From Lactarius indigo (taxonomy: Eukaryota > Basidiomycota > Agaricomycetes > Russulales > Russulaceae): 64,000 nucleotides of DNA. Of this stretch, positions 23,397 through 34,657 are shown piece by piece. Made by a program: the position numbers and the translations under genes. Every line of letters starts with the position of its first letter. Position 1 is the first letter of the stretch. Location: assembly GCA_025766275.1 (NCBI GenBank), contig JAFKAC010000052.1:248001-312000 (forward strand). The letters run 5' to 3'. The notes beneath the pieces were generated by a model, which saw only the letters and a list, made by a program, of their open reading frames with translations, ran no database searches and was not told the DNA's origin.

Positions 23397-25098
23397 TCAA
23401 GCCAGAAGGAGCGTCACAACACCCGCAAGGACCGCGCCGAATACCGTGGCGCCGACCATTCCTTCCCTAGCGCCAGCTGCGCCATTACCGCTGCCACTGG
23501 ACGATGTGTTGGACGACGCCGCTGCAACGCGGGGACCGAGCCACGGCACCGTCTTGCCCTGCGCGGTGAGATTGACGGGAGCGGGAGCTTTGGCGGCGGT
23601 GAAGCTGGTGTCGACGCCCGACGCGACAAAGACGGGACCGCCGCCCGCGCCGACGGCAGACGTGTCCGGCGCGGTGATGGGCACGTAGTACAGCGCGTTG
23701 AGCGGGCCAGGGATTATGCCGGTGGTGTTCGTCAGTGGGATGTCGGCGATGGAGATGTCGAGGTTGGTGTAGTTCGTAGCGTTGGCGACGAAGGAGTAGA
23801 CGTTCGAGAGCGTCCTACGGGGGCGAGGTTAGCTGGGGGGATTAAGGAAAGATAAGATAGGACGTACTTGTTCGTGTCACCGCGGCCGAGTGACCCGAGA
23901 CCCCAGTTTGCCTCCACGGTGGAGAGTGAGGAGTAGTGCGTGTAGTAGGTAGAGTCGACCGTGCCGCGAGCGCTCTCGGGGACGGCACCTCCAAGTAGTA
24001 TGGCGAGGATGCGGTTGTTGACGGTGTATGTCTCGGTTTCGTCAAAGGTGAGGAGGATCAGGGTACGGTTGTCGTTGAAGTTGGTATCGTTGAGTAATGG
24101 GGCGAGCCAGTAATCGACCCATTGGCCAGCAAAGTCAATGGTGGTATCGTGGCCGTCGTTGACCATATTGGGCGTCACAAACAGCCACTGAGGGACGGCT
24201 GAGGCATTGACGTCGGCGGCAAAGTCGTTGAAGTTGCGATGACGTGCAAGGCGGGCGGGGACCGAGGCAACCGAATCGTAGAAGATGGTGGGGTTGTGCT
24301 TGCGCACGTAGTAGGTATATGCGGGTGCGGAGGTGTTAAGATAGTTAACGGAAGTGAAGCTATATTGCTCGGCATGAGCAAGGCCGATAATGATCGGCGC
24401 AAATGGCTCAAGCTTACTTAAATCCTTCGAATCCGTCCGAGGGTAAATTTTCCTGGTAAGACGCCCAGGAAATATTCTTTGCCTCCAGGAGATCAACGAT
24501 GGTGGAGACACTACGAGACGGTCAGGATAGGGATAAAAAAAAATGGTAGGTGACTCGCTTTGGTGGGAGGTGGTAGAGGTTGTCGTCCCCACAACCCCAA
24601 AAGTCACCACCTGCCGCCGCCATGTAGTTGGGCTCAGATGGATGTGTTAGGGCATAATACTGATCGAGGAGAATGCCTTGCTTTGCGAGATCAGAAAATG
24701 CGGCCTAGAGAAGGATGAGAAACCAAATAAAAAATTGGGGCATTGAATTTCTCACCGTCGAGTTGGCGGACTCAAAATCGGTATTCTCTATCCAAATCTG
24801 GCAAGTACGCGGTCATGAGTCTGTGAGTATATGCGCGTGAGTGTTAAGTGAAACCGACCTGAACAAAACGGTCGAAAGATTTGCCAGCGACGACAGTCGA
24901 TTTTGAGAGACTGCCATTGTTCGCACCGACATAGTTGGTGGATGCCACTAGAGGGCCCTCTGAGGGGGGGACAAACTGCGGCGCCTATAATAGTTACAGT
25001 AAAGTAAGAACAGAAGGACGGAGTGTAGATTGGAGAACACTAGCCGTTGCGGCGAGCACTGCGGGGATGAGCAGGAGGAGGGAGAAGAGGGTATGCAT
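23397..25098 (-). CDS. Secreted, probably GPI-anchored acid phosphatase (phosphoesterase family, PF04185 type)
   Basis: Six exons run leftwards. The start at 25098 opens a signal peptide (MHTLFSLLLLIPAVLA). Exon 2 (about 24985-24862) ends SFDRFVQ, followed by IWIENTDFESANST and QGILLDQYYALTHPSEPNY, hallmarks of fungal acid phosphatases. Next come NVSTIVDLLEAKNISWASY, KHNPTIFYDS, WLFVTPNMVNDGHDT, FDETETYTVNNR and STVEANWGLGSL. The last exon (23814-23397) ends in a Gly/Ser linker and a hydrophobic tail (GATVFGAVLAGVVTLLLA) that looks like a GPI signal. Supported boundaries are 24559/24510 (a GC-AG intron), 24418/24359 and 23868/23814. The enzyme should release phosphate from organic esters outside the cell. 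The first intron boundary is uncertain. It is the only intact member of four. Confidence 0.85.
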
Positions 25099-25425
25099 GT
25101 TGTCGGGGTGTCCGAGGACTTGAGAAGCCCGTCGGACTCGAGCTTTATACGCAGATTGGCGGGGATGTTACGCATGGTCGTCCTGTGCGGGGAAAGCGCC
25201 ACAGAGATCACTGTCGAGGGGGGACGTGGCCAATCAGAACGCACGCCTTGCACACGCGATCAAGAAACCGCCAAGCACGTTCATCGACCATATGTTCGAT
25301 CACTCGCTTGGCTTCCCCATCACGTCGGCTACAGTTCCCACATATACAGGCCACTGTATGCGCTTATATTACTCCCGTATCATGTCTGGGCATCGTCTCC
25401 CTTTCCCTGAATCATCATATCCTTC
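25099..25425. promoter_or_regulatory. Shared divergent promoter region
   Basis: This 327-bp gap separates the start of the acid phosphatase (minus) from the start of the multicopper oxidase (plus). No other gene fits. It must hold both promoters, so the two genes may be co-regulated; that is inference from spacing only. Confidence 0.45.
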
Positions 25426-28335
25426 ATGGCTACCGAAAAGCCATCCACGACCTCGCGCGGAGTCGGTCGGCGGTTATGGATCGTCATCGGTCTCGCCGCA
25501 TCCGTCGTTGTTCTCGCCCTTACCCTCGGTCTTGGGTTGGGATTGGGGCTCAAGCACCACCACCACAGCAGTAGCAGCACCGCATCCCAAACCCTCTCCC
25601 CTCAGACGTCGAGTAATTTCGTCGTTGGATCCATTCTAGGGCAACCCCCACAGGAACGCAGGTACAACTTCACCGTCCAGGTCGCGAACGGCGCACCAGA
25701 TGGCGTTAACAAGACAATGCTTGTTGTCAATGGTGCGTATCTACACATCTTCGAGTAATTCAATTCCTGTGTCGTATCGCCCTTTCCGGGTCAGCAGACC
25801 TCGACATTACGGCTTCTGGAGAGGTCCCATCATGTCACATGTATGGGAACTCACAATTACGTGATTCGTTTTTCCCGCGTTAACTCCTTTCCTTATTTGC
25901 ACCTTCGAATACCTGCCTTGGTCTCCGCACAAGAGCCCCGAGCTCACCGTCGCGAGTACGCGGGAACTTGAATTCAGAAGGGCACGGAAGGTTACCTATT
26001 TTTGTAGCCGTGGCCCCGCGTATCACTGTGCTAGCGCTTCTGCGGCTATGCACTTCCGCCACTAGTTTCCTTCATTCGATTTGACTTTCGATTTCAACTC
26101 GCTGTGCCGCTTTTGGGGTCTCTTCCGAAGAAGCTGAGCGTGAAGCCTAGGCGCATATCCTGGACCAACCATAGAAGCCAATCAAGGGGACCGCCTCATT
26201 GTCAACGTCAAAAACAACCTCCCCAATGCGACGAGCATTCATTGGCACGGTCTTGTGAGAATTCCCATGGATGTGGTCACTCCAGTGTACTGACGCATGT
26301 CTTCTAGTTTCAAAACGGGACGAATTGGTACGACGGCACGTCGGGAATTACAGAGTGTGGGATACCCCCTGGCGAGTCCTTGACATACAAGTACGCATAT
26401 TATTTGAATTAGCTGGCTATCACTCATAATTTACACAGCTTCACTTTTGGTGACTTTTCTGGAACAACTTGGTGGCAGTGCGTCCGCTTCCATATCTCTG
26501 TTCATTGATGAACCGCTTACCCACTCTATCAGCGCACGTGAGTGCCTTAACTCTATACTCTTCCATTGATGGTAATGCCTCATGACCTCGTAGATTGTAA
26601 GATGTCTGTGCCTTTCACGTTAGCAACTAATTTCTGAAGTTAGACGCCAGTCTCCACACAGTACACCGACGGCATTACCGGCGCGCTGATCGTGCACCCT
26701 ACCGCCCAGAACCCAACTACCCTCCCCACCTATGATGACGAGATCGTGATCCAAGTAAAGGACAAACCCTATAATGGGCGCTAGTCATCTCAGCTGACTG
26801 GCATGTAGATGGCAGATCTTTACCATGATGAAAGCCAGGTTCTGCTGGCAGACTACCTTTCGGTGCGGAGACAGGCCATGTTCCTTTCGAGCCGACTAGT
26901 GACTTTGTGTAGCCATTTGGAATTGCAGGGGATCAGGGTAATGAGCCGGTACCTGACGGCGGCGTACGCGTTACCTTCTTCGACCCTAATTGGTTGACTG
27001 AGCGAAATACTAGACCATCAATGGTTTTGGTCAATACTTTGCGTCTGGCACGGGCGGATCGTATTTCGACGTGAGTGTCTCTCGCTCTATCTACCGTATA
27101 ATACCCCTGAGGGTATGCCAAGTATACGATAGAACGCAACAAAACGTATCGCTTGCGACTCGTCAATACAGGATCTTTCGCGTCAATCCGTTTTTCGGTC
27201 GATAACCACCCACTCACACTCATTGAAGCTGATGGCACGCTGCTCGCGCCCAGTCAGGTCTCAGGGGTTACCGTGGCCGTCGCACAACGCTATTCTGTGC
27301 TCCTCCACGCGAATCAGACGAGCAGCGCGAATGGGACGTACTGGATGCGCGCGACGGTGCAGAGCGACATGTTCACCTACGACCAGCCCGGGCAAAACCT
27401 CGACATCCGAGGCGTGATCCGGTACGCTTTCTTCCCCTCGCGTTGCGGCCCTCGCTGACGACGCCATCCCCAGTTACTCAGACGGCGCGAAAACCGGTAT
27501 CCCAGGAGATACTGCCTCCGTGGACCCGGGTCCGGGTGTCTCTGGCCTGAGCGACGCGGACGGGACGACCGCGCTGACGCCGCTCATCGCGAGCCCGGCG
27601 CCAAACGCGACGCGTGCGGTACAGATGTCCTTCTCGTTCCAGAGCACCCCCGATGGGCGGCTCCTTGGTTTCATGAACAGCACGAGCTGGGAACCGCTGA
27701 GCGGGACGTCCACCCTGTTAGCGGTGCACCAGGACCCGACGGGGTTCGCGCCGGTCGGCGTGGGCATTGGGACGGGAGACCAGTTGCTCGTGACGGAGGA
27801 CTCGATACAGGTGCTCGACGTGCGCGTGGTGCGTGTACTGTGTTGTGTATGCCTTGCGCGTGTTTATCCGTTGCGTGCCTTTTTTTTTTCAGGATAACCT
27901 AGACGACGGGGACCACCCGTTCCATCTACACGGCCACCGTCCTTGGATGTATGTGGCAAGTTCCGAAACTTCATTTGATATGTCTCTGACCGGGGTTCGA
28001 TTCGTCTCGCGCAGAATGGGCATCGGCGCAGGACGCTATACTGGGCAGGCGCTCAACGCCACATCGCCCCTCCGCCGCGACACCATCCTTATCCCCGCTT
28101 ACAACTGGGTCGTCCTGCGCTTCATTACGGATAATCGTGCGCCGCCCGCTTTTTCTCTCCTTCTGGGCCAAATTACTGACATTTGCTGATGACTAAAGCG
28201 GGCTTATGGGCGTTCCACTGCCATCTCGCGTGGCATATGGCAGCTGGGCTGTTGATGCAGTTCAACAGCCTACCGTCGGCGCTGGCGAAACTGGACGTGC
28301 CGCAGGACATCGTTGCACAATGCGCGAAGCGATGA
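25426..28335 (+). CDS. Membrane-anchored multicopper oxidase (laccase-like), 15 exons
   Basis: Hand-built exons (25426-25732, 26151-26254, 26308-26390, 26439-26477, 26533-26537, 26594-26596, 26651-26754, 26809-26862, 26913-26963, 27014-27070, 27123-27421, 27474-27828, 27893-27948, 28015-28136, 28199-28335) sum to 591 codons plus stop. All four copper motifs are present: [19 protein letters not shown] and [13 protein letters not shown]. Instead of a cleavable signal there is a basic start, a hydrophobic helix (about residues 18-36, [15 protein letters not shown]) and a His/Ser run, so it is probably a type II membrane protein with the oxidase domain outside. It should oxidise phenolic or similar substrates with O2. 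A Fet3-type ferroxidase is less likely, as there is no C-terminal anchor. Confidence 0.85.
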
Positions 28336-29075
28336 TATACATAGTTGGAGGCGGTGGCCATGACTGTCAGCTGATGACGGATAAGCTGTCCTCGGTGTAT
28401 GGGAATGGAAACTAGAGTAGTAATATTTCACCCTCTGCACAACGATTATGCTGTCCAGCGCTCGTAGAAGTCACGCGCATGCATGGGAATATATTCGATA
28501 GCTGTGCAGTCATATCGTCGGCAATACGGCGTCGACGTAAATGGCGTTTTCAGGGGTCCATATAGAAACTAGTCCAAATAGGAAACATGTCGAGGTCGTA
28601 ACTTAGTGACTCGCGATGCACTGTACTCAGTCCAAGAACATGACGGTCGCCCTGAGGCTGTATTTCCCTACGCGACTTGTGCAGTGTTCTGTGAAAGGAG
28701 AGTCTTGCAGAATACTGTACTCAGGTGTTATCCACGCACGACCCTCATTTCGTTTGGGCGTAGCTTGCGCGGAGCGCTAATACAGTACGCCTGGCCGAAG
28801 AGATCATCGCGGTCATGGGAACATCGAACTTGGCAACAGCCCGTGCGGCGAAATGCCCGCACAGCCAGCGTGAACACAGCCATATGTGAATTTTTCGGGG
28901 CTGTGCAGTCCAATATGAGCTCGGCTCGTGTGAGCAGTCTATCTTTAGGGGCGATAAAGGTCCTCCATATTTAACAACGCCAGCAGCTCACACTGGAACC
29001 CCCTATCTATATCCCTTTCACCAGCACCACCAGTCAACAACCAACCCAATCACATTTCCCATTCCTCATTATCCA
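28336..29075. other. Intergenic, no supported gene
   Basis: About 740 bp holding the 3' flank of the oxidase gene and the promoter of the next gene; a pyrimidine- and CA-rich stretch (29000-29070) immediately precedes the next ATG. Short frames here lack coding character. Confidence 0.5.
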
Positions 29076-31301
29076 ATGCCCGCTCAGTCAGAATTTGGCG
29101 ATGCTGCGACTATGATAGACGGCCCGGCGGCGAGCAGCTCGGGCTACGCGTCCGCGTACAAGCACGCTCATGCGCACGTGGCGAGCGGGCGGGCCAAAGG
29201 CGCCGAGTCGGCGTCCGGCACGGCGTTGACCACGTTTGCGCGCACGCCGGACTATTTCTCGGAAGAACGACCGTTCGTCGTGCACATCGGTAAGAAGGGC
29301 GTCATCGGTGCGCTGGAAGAGCTCGATGGACACCTGCGCACGGTACGTGTTCGTTGAATTCGTGTTCTATACTGCGGAAAAAGCTGACGCGTCGCAGGCT
29401 GGATACAACAAGATTCTTTCCGATAAGGTAGCGCGTTTGGTAATAACTTGGGTTATTACTGGGGTTAACTGAGATGTGCGTCATACAGGTGCCTACGGAT
29501 TGGATTGGGAAGGAGATCGCGCCGGGCATGATTGGGCTTATTAACCATGGTGGGATGCCGAAAGTGCTTACCAAACCGGGACGCTACCCGGGGTTCCCTC
29601 TGCGCAACTGGTGGGCGCGGTCGTACAAGGGGACGCGCGGACGTGAGTGATTTTCACACGCACACACAACACACACATAGACACTTTGGGCTGACGTGGA
29701 TCAAGTTTCGGACACGGTGATCAACTTCCAGGGTCTCACGGTAGTGCAGGTGTCGCAGAACCAGGCCGCGGTGATCTCGGATCCGCAGAACCACATCTTC
29801 GTGCTCAAGAACTCGGGCTTCGTCGCGTATGGCGTCACGGGAAGCTACGACGTGCTCGCGATCGTCGACCAGACGCATCTCCCCCACGCGATCAAGGACC
29901 ATGTCACCGGCGCGATCCTCGGACGCAGCTTCGAAGTCCGCATGACTTCCGCCACGGGCCCCGCAAATTCCTCAACTAGGGACTACGTCGTTGCGTTATT
30001 GTATGTTTTTTTGTGCTGGGGTCGTCGTCGTGGCTTAGCGCGTTTTATTTTTTAGCTTGGACATCCCAGCGAACAATTGCGCGATTCTGCAGTCGGGTAA
30101 TGACCTCGAGCTCCTCCCTGCCGGACAGCACTGTATCACCCACCCGAACGTCACGCTGCGTGGGCTCTACACCCTCGGCGAGAATCAATTCGAGATGCCG
30201 ACGAAGGACATGTGCGTACTAATTTATTGATTTTGACTGTTAACTTATATCCTCGTGCAGATTTACTCGCGACCAAGTTCCCGTGAGCTTGACGCTGTAC
30301 CTCAAGTGGCAGCTCGAGGAACCACTCAAGCTCGCAACGCACGGGTACGAGACGCCCTACGACGCGCTCCGGGACAAGACCCAGTCCATCCTGACCCAGA
30401 TCGTCGCGCATCGTATGCACGCTTCCTTCTCCGTTCCGGACCAAGGTCATTGACTGCCGTTTTTGTATTAGTCGACTACAGCTCGATGGTCAAGCAGCGC
30501 TCGATCGGCGGCGACAGCGTCGAGGACTCAGAGAGCTCTTCGCAGTTCCTCGACGCGCTGCGAACGCACGCCATGGACGACCTGCACACCGCCGCGCTCG
30601 AGTACGGCATTATCCTGAAAGACCTCGCCGTCATCGACAGGCAATTCAAGGGTCAGTCCTTTCCCTCTTAGTGCTACCGGACGACGTTGTGCTGATGATA
30701 TTTTGTTCACAGGCGAGATCGCCAGCACGATGGACAAGCTGACCAAGCGTGCTCTGCAAGCCCAAGTCGAGGCCGCCGTACGTCCCGCCCTCCTCACCTA
30801 TAACACGCGAACGAGCCCCTAATCCTCCCTACAGAACGTCGATCGCGAGAACAGCAACAAGGTCAAGCAGGAAGAAGGTGTCCTCTCCGTCGCACGCATC
30901 AAAGCCCAAGCCCGCACCGTACGTCCCCCACCCCCCCTTCTCTCCCCCACCATCCCACCACTAACCACTCTACATCTAAGGCCGAAGCAGACGCAGAGGC
31001 ATACTCGACCGTCGCGGCGGCCAAGGCCGTCGCAGAACGCACGCGGCTCGAGGCGGAGGCTGCAGCGCACGCGACGCGGTTCGCGGCTGAGGCGGAGGCG
31101 GCGGCGATTCGCGTCAAGGCGCGGGCGGACGCGGAGGTCGCGGACGAGTTCGCGCAGGAGATGAGTCGCCGTAGGCAGGAGATTCGCCGCGTCGCCGCAT
31201 TTGGGAATAAGGCTGTGTTCGTGCCGACTGAGGCGATGGGCGTCGCGTCGCCGGTGCTCGCTGGGATGGCGGCTGGTATGGGGGCGGATTTGAGGAAGTG
31301 A
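29076..31301 (+). CDS. SPFH/band-7 domain protein (stomatin-prohibitin-like)
   Basis: About ten exons with short introns, from ATG 29076 to TGA 31299-31301. The N-terminus is Ala/Ser-rich without a clear signal. The SPFH-like core starts at VPTDWIGKEIAPGMIGL and continues through HGGMPKVLTKPGRYPG, DTVINFQGLTVVQVSQNQA, LLPAGQHCITHPNVTLRGLY and a YLKWQLEEPLKLA segment. Then comes an Ala/Glu-rich coiled coil (EIASTMDKLTKRALQAQVEAA, AEADAEAYSTVAAAKAVAE and onward), as in band-7 proteins. Such proteins scaffold membrane microdomains; which membrane is used here cannot be told. Exon joins at about 29343, 29429 and 29641 follow clear GT..AG signals. Family call from overall layout rather than a diagnostic motif. 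Confidence 0.65.
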
Positions 31302-33184
31302 ACGAAGAGCCGCGACTGGCTCATTTATGCGTCTTGTTTTTTTTTTTTGCCATCGGAAAGTGTTAACGTTACGGTATACCCACCTGATTCGGTGATTCAA
31401 CACACACCGTGTACTATATGTAGCCCTTCTATGTACTGTAACATGTAACTACTGTAGCTTGCCTTCTCCATTAATTCCAGCCTGGTTTTGGTATCACAAT
31501 TAATATGCTGTGATCAGTGAGGGTGGTGTCAGCCGCGCTTGGGACCCGATCTCATTTCCGTGTTCTCCGTTGGTGTGGAGTCAAAAAAAATCGCCTTGAG
31601 AGAAGTTCGAAGGCATCGAGAACACTCAAGAGGACAGAACAGGAACCGAGACTTCGTCAAAGGATGAGCGCTATGAACCCTCGAATGCGTGTAGAGAATT
31701 GTGGGGAAAGTAATAGGTGTAAGGAAGGGAGTGTCGTTCTCCTGGTGGTTGCACTACCGTGATGCCACGGATTATTTCCACACGTTTGGAGATGCGCGCC
31801 GTAAATGTGATGGCGTCCGAGTCAGTGGTCGGTCGAAGAACAAATCAACTCCTGACACAGCTCAAGCTCGCGGTCCCCATGCTCTAAGCGTGACGGCCGC
31901 GGCCAGCGATGCTCGCTGTGAGTACTGTATCGTCTTGCCGAGGCGGCGTCCTCCGGTGCATCAAGCGAGCTCTAAGCGCCATGTTCGGGGGGCGCAAATC
32001 CGGAACACGAAGCTGCGATGCCACCAAAGACGATAGAGAATTGAAAGAAGACATAGGCCTGAGGGTTCCAGTACGGCACGAAGTACACGATTTCGTGGCG
32101 TCCCGCGGCTTGGGACGAATTTTACAATAATTTAGCATCGGCATCGTAGTCGACAATCCCCCCCCCCCCCCGGTGATTCCGGATGGGTGGTAACTGCTAT
32201 TCCTAAGCTGGACCTATCAGCGCGTTCAATCAGCCCATCCCAAGGGCCTCGTCTATTGGCGCCCAAATATGAAAAAGCTGCACTCAGATGTGATGGGTGC
32301 CGTTAGTGCGCCCTTCTGCCTGAGACTTTTTTTTACAAGGGGCCCGAGACAAAAACATCAGGTCATACCTGTTTTTTTCCTGTGGGTGTGAGGGACTGAG
32401 GTCAGACCTTTTTTTTTCGAATCCGTCTATATCTTGGCTGATAGGTCGTGAGCCCAGACCAGACGCAGCGCGAGCAAGCTAATGGGGTCAGACCTTGCTC
32501 GCCATTGGAGTGCCGTGAAGGTGTACAATGTTCAATCGATTAGGTACGTTTTACGGTTTTATCACGAAAACTCCAATTCCCGGCGCGTAGCTTTGGTCAC
32601 CTCGCTTATGTAGCTCTCCGTGTCGGTCGATTTTCTTTCCGTATTTATAAGTACGTTTGTCATGAGACCGACGATCTTCCTCCCAGTTGATGGAGTGGTC
32701 CGAACATAGGACGTACGACCTTGCGCACGGCTCTCGTAGCGAGCAGCCCAGGTTAATACTCGTAGGACCCGAAGACGTATTTTTTTTTCGAGACCCGTAA
32801 TCACGCAATCAGCTCACCATCTCCCGCCATGCGCGCCAGTGACAAGCCCGCCAGCTTCATCACGTGGCTCGATCTTACTCCATCACTGGCACAATTTGCT
32901 CAAAGGGACGCCCGTAACTTACAAACGTGGTTATTTGGCAACCGCACCAGGGGGCACAAGTGAGTACACTGTACGGCATCGCAGCGCTAAGTTAGCAGCG
33001 CGACTGCGTATCGACGGCGGACCACCCGGGTAGTAACAGGGACCCCCGCACTCGTTATTTAAGGGTTCAAAACGGATTATTGAGGGACTTTTTCTTGACT
33101 CTTTGGACCCCTCTTTCTATTTCTTCCTCCCTCTCTCTCTCTCTTGCGTAGTCGCGCTGTGTCCCGTTTGTGATCTGAATCGCC
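31302..33184. other. Intergenic, no supported gene
   Basis: About 1.9 kb with poly-C (32160-32171) and several poly-T tracts. Two similar AGGTCAGACCTT / GGGTCAGACCTT words occur near 32400 and 32485. Frames on both strands overlap one another and have no recognisable motif. Confidence 0.45.
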
Positions 33185-34657
33185 ATGAACGACATCGTCT
33201 ACTCGATACCAAAAGCCACGTTCTCCTTGAACGGGCAATGCCTTCAAATCATCCAGGTAATCGAGCTTTTTCCTCTGGGTCGATAGTTGCCTCTCCGCCT
33301 ATCTGAGATTGTGTTTTCTTCCCGCAGCCTACTTTCGGACGTCTTGCATTTGATGCAGCGGTACGCATCCTCGTTTAATTTCAGGCTCAATTGATGACAG
33401 TTCCCTCAGGACGATGCTGCGAAAAGAATTCTGTTAGCGCAGGCGCAAGCCAACCAGAGTTACCCTGAGGATAGGAAAGCATGGTACGACGTCACCCTAT
33501 TTCTGGAATGGTGGTAACAGATTCGGTTCTAAGGTTCCTCGAATACACGTACGTGATCTTTGATTTTTCTGGAGCACACCACGATTGACTATTCGCTCTC
33601 CTCCAGAGAGAGGGCTTTAGATTTAGACATGAAAGTGCGTGGGAATGTTCACCCTCGATGGGGATGATTATATAACAAGCGTATCATGTGCAGATGCCAA
33701 ACGAGAACTTTGCCATTGTTCGAAGCTCGTCTGCCAGGAGCACAGTCGAAGACGTGGGTCGCCAGTTTCCGAACCAAGTTATGGCGCTGTTGACACGTGT
33801 GCTATGAACAGGATATCCTCGCCGTCCTTCGCCGGTCTGTCCGACGGTTCTTCTTTGATGTAGGGCGCATCGTCCCATTGGGCTGTTCACTGCTCATTTT
33901 GAGCAGGAGAGCGACATCGCAGCAGTCCAGTTGGCCTTTGCTGCCCTGAGGAAGGAGAAGAACGCAGCTGTCCGCGAGGCCATGAACGACAAGGCGATCG
34001 ATGGGAATGCAGCGTCCATAGAGGTACATAGTCTGATAGCGTCCAAGTTCCGTTGACCGACGTGGATGATAACAGATACAAATTCTATCTGTAGAAGACG
34101 ACCACGATGTACGTCTGTTTCCTTGCTAATTCGGCGTTATCTTATACCATGTGCCATCCAAAACAGGTTACATTTAGTAAGCAGCTTCTTTGTGTTCCAC
34201 CTTGAAGGGCCCGCGAACACTTACATACCTGTGTCCGCAGAGTCTGCATGGTTCCACCTTAGTATGTCTCGTTTCTGGGTCTTGCCATCGAGTTTTTTTT
34301 TGATTGTTCGTCGATTATAGCTTCTCATGGTGTGATCGAAGACGTATTGTCGCACCCAACGAACCTCTCAGACGTGACGTTAGAATACGGTAAGCGATCC
34401 GGTCGGACTGAACGTAGAACATAGGCTCACCATCACATCTCCAGCACCTAATATTGGTATTTGTAAGTCATGCTTCTCACACCCACCAGTGACCAGAATC
34501 TTCTGAGCGTTTTTAGTGAGCCGATCTATTGCCGAAGAGACGGAGGAGGAAGTATCCCAGCTTGCCAAGCGTCATCAGGTATGACGCGTCGCATGACTTC
34601 CGCCGGCTTGTAGTTCTAACCATTCGTTAGGACAATATCCACACATTCAAAGCTTGA
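33185..34657 (+). CDS. Unrecognised multi-exon protein
   Basis: From ATG 33185 (MNDIVYSIPKATFSLNGQ) a chain of small exons joins in frame with good donors and acceptors: 33185-33256, 33328-33360, 33410-33483, 33534-33548, 33607-33634, 33694-33753, 33812-33859 and 33907-34023. Downstream exons are less sure and probably end at TGA 34655-34657 after AEETEEEVSQLAKRHQ and DNIHTFKA. The product is small, mostly helical and hydrophilic (ESDIAAVQLAFAALRKEKN, VREAMNDKAI). I recognise no domain. The regular splice sites over eight consecutive exons are the main reason to believe it. Confidence 0.45.

Noticed and set aside
25060..25098. Precise boundary of the first acid phosphatase intron
   Set aside because: Several weak donors (GTGCTC, GTGTTC, GCAACG) are possible and none is both strong and in phase with the next exon, so no boundary is claimed.
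31517..32156. Overlapping frames on both strands after the SPFH gene
   Set aside because: They overlap each other, have no recognisable motif and no consistent splice sites.
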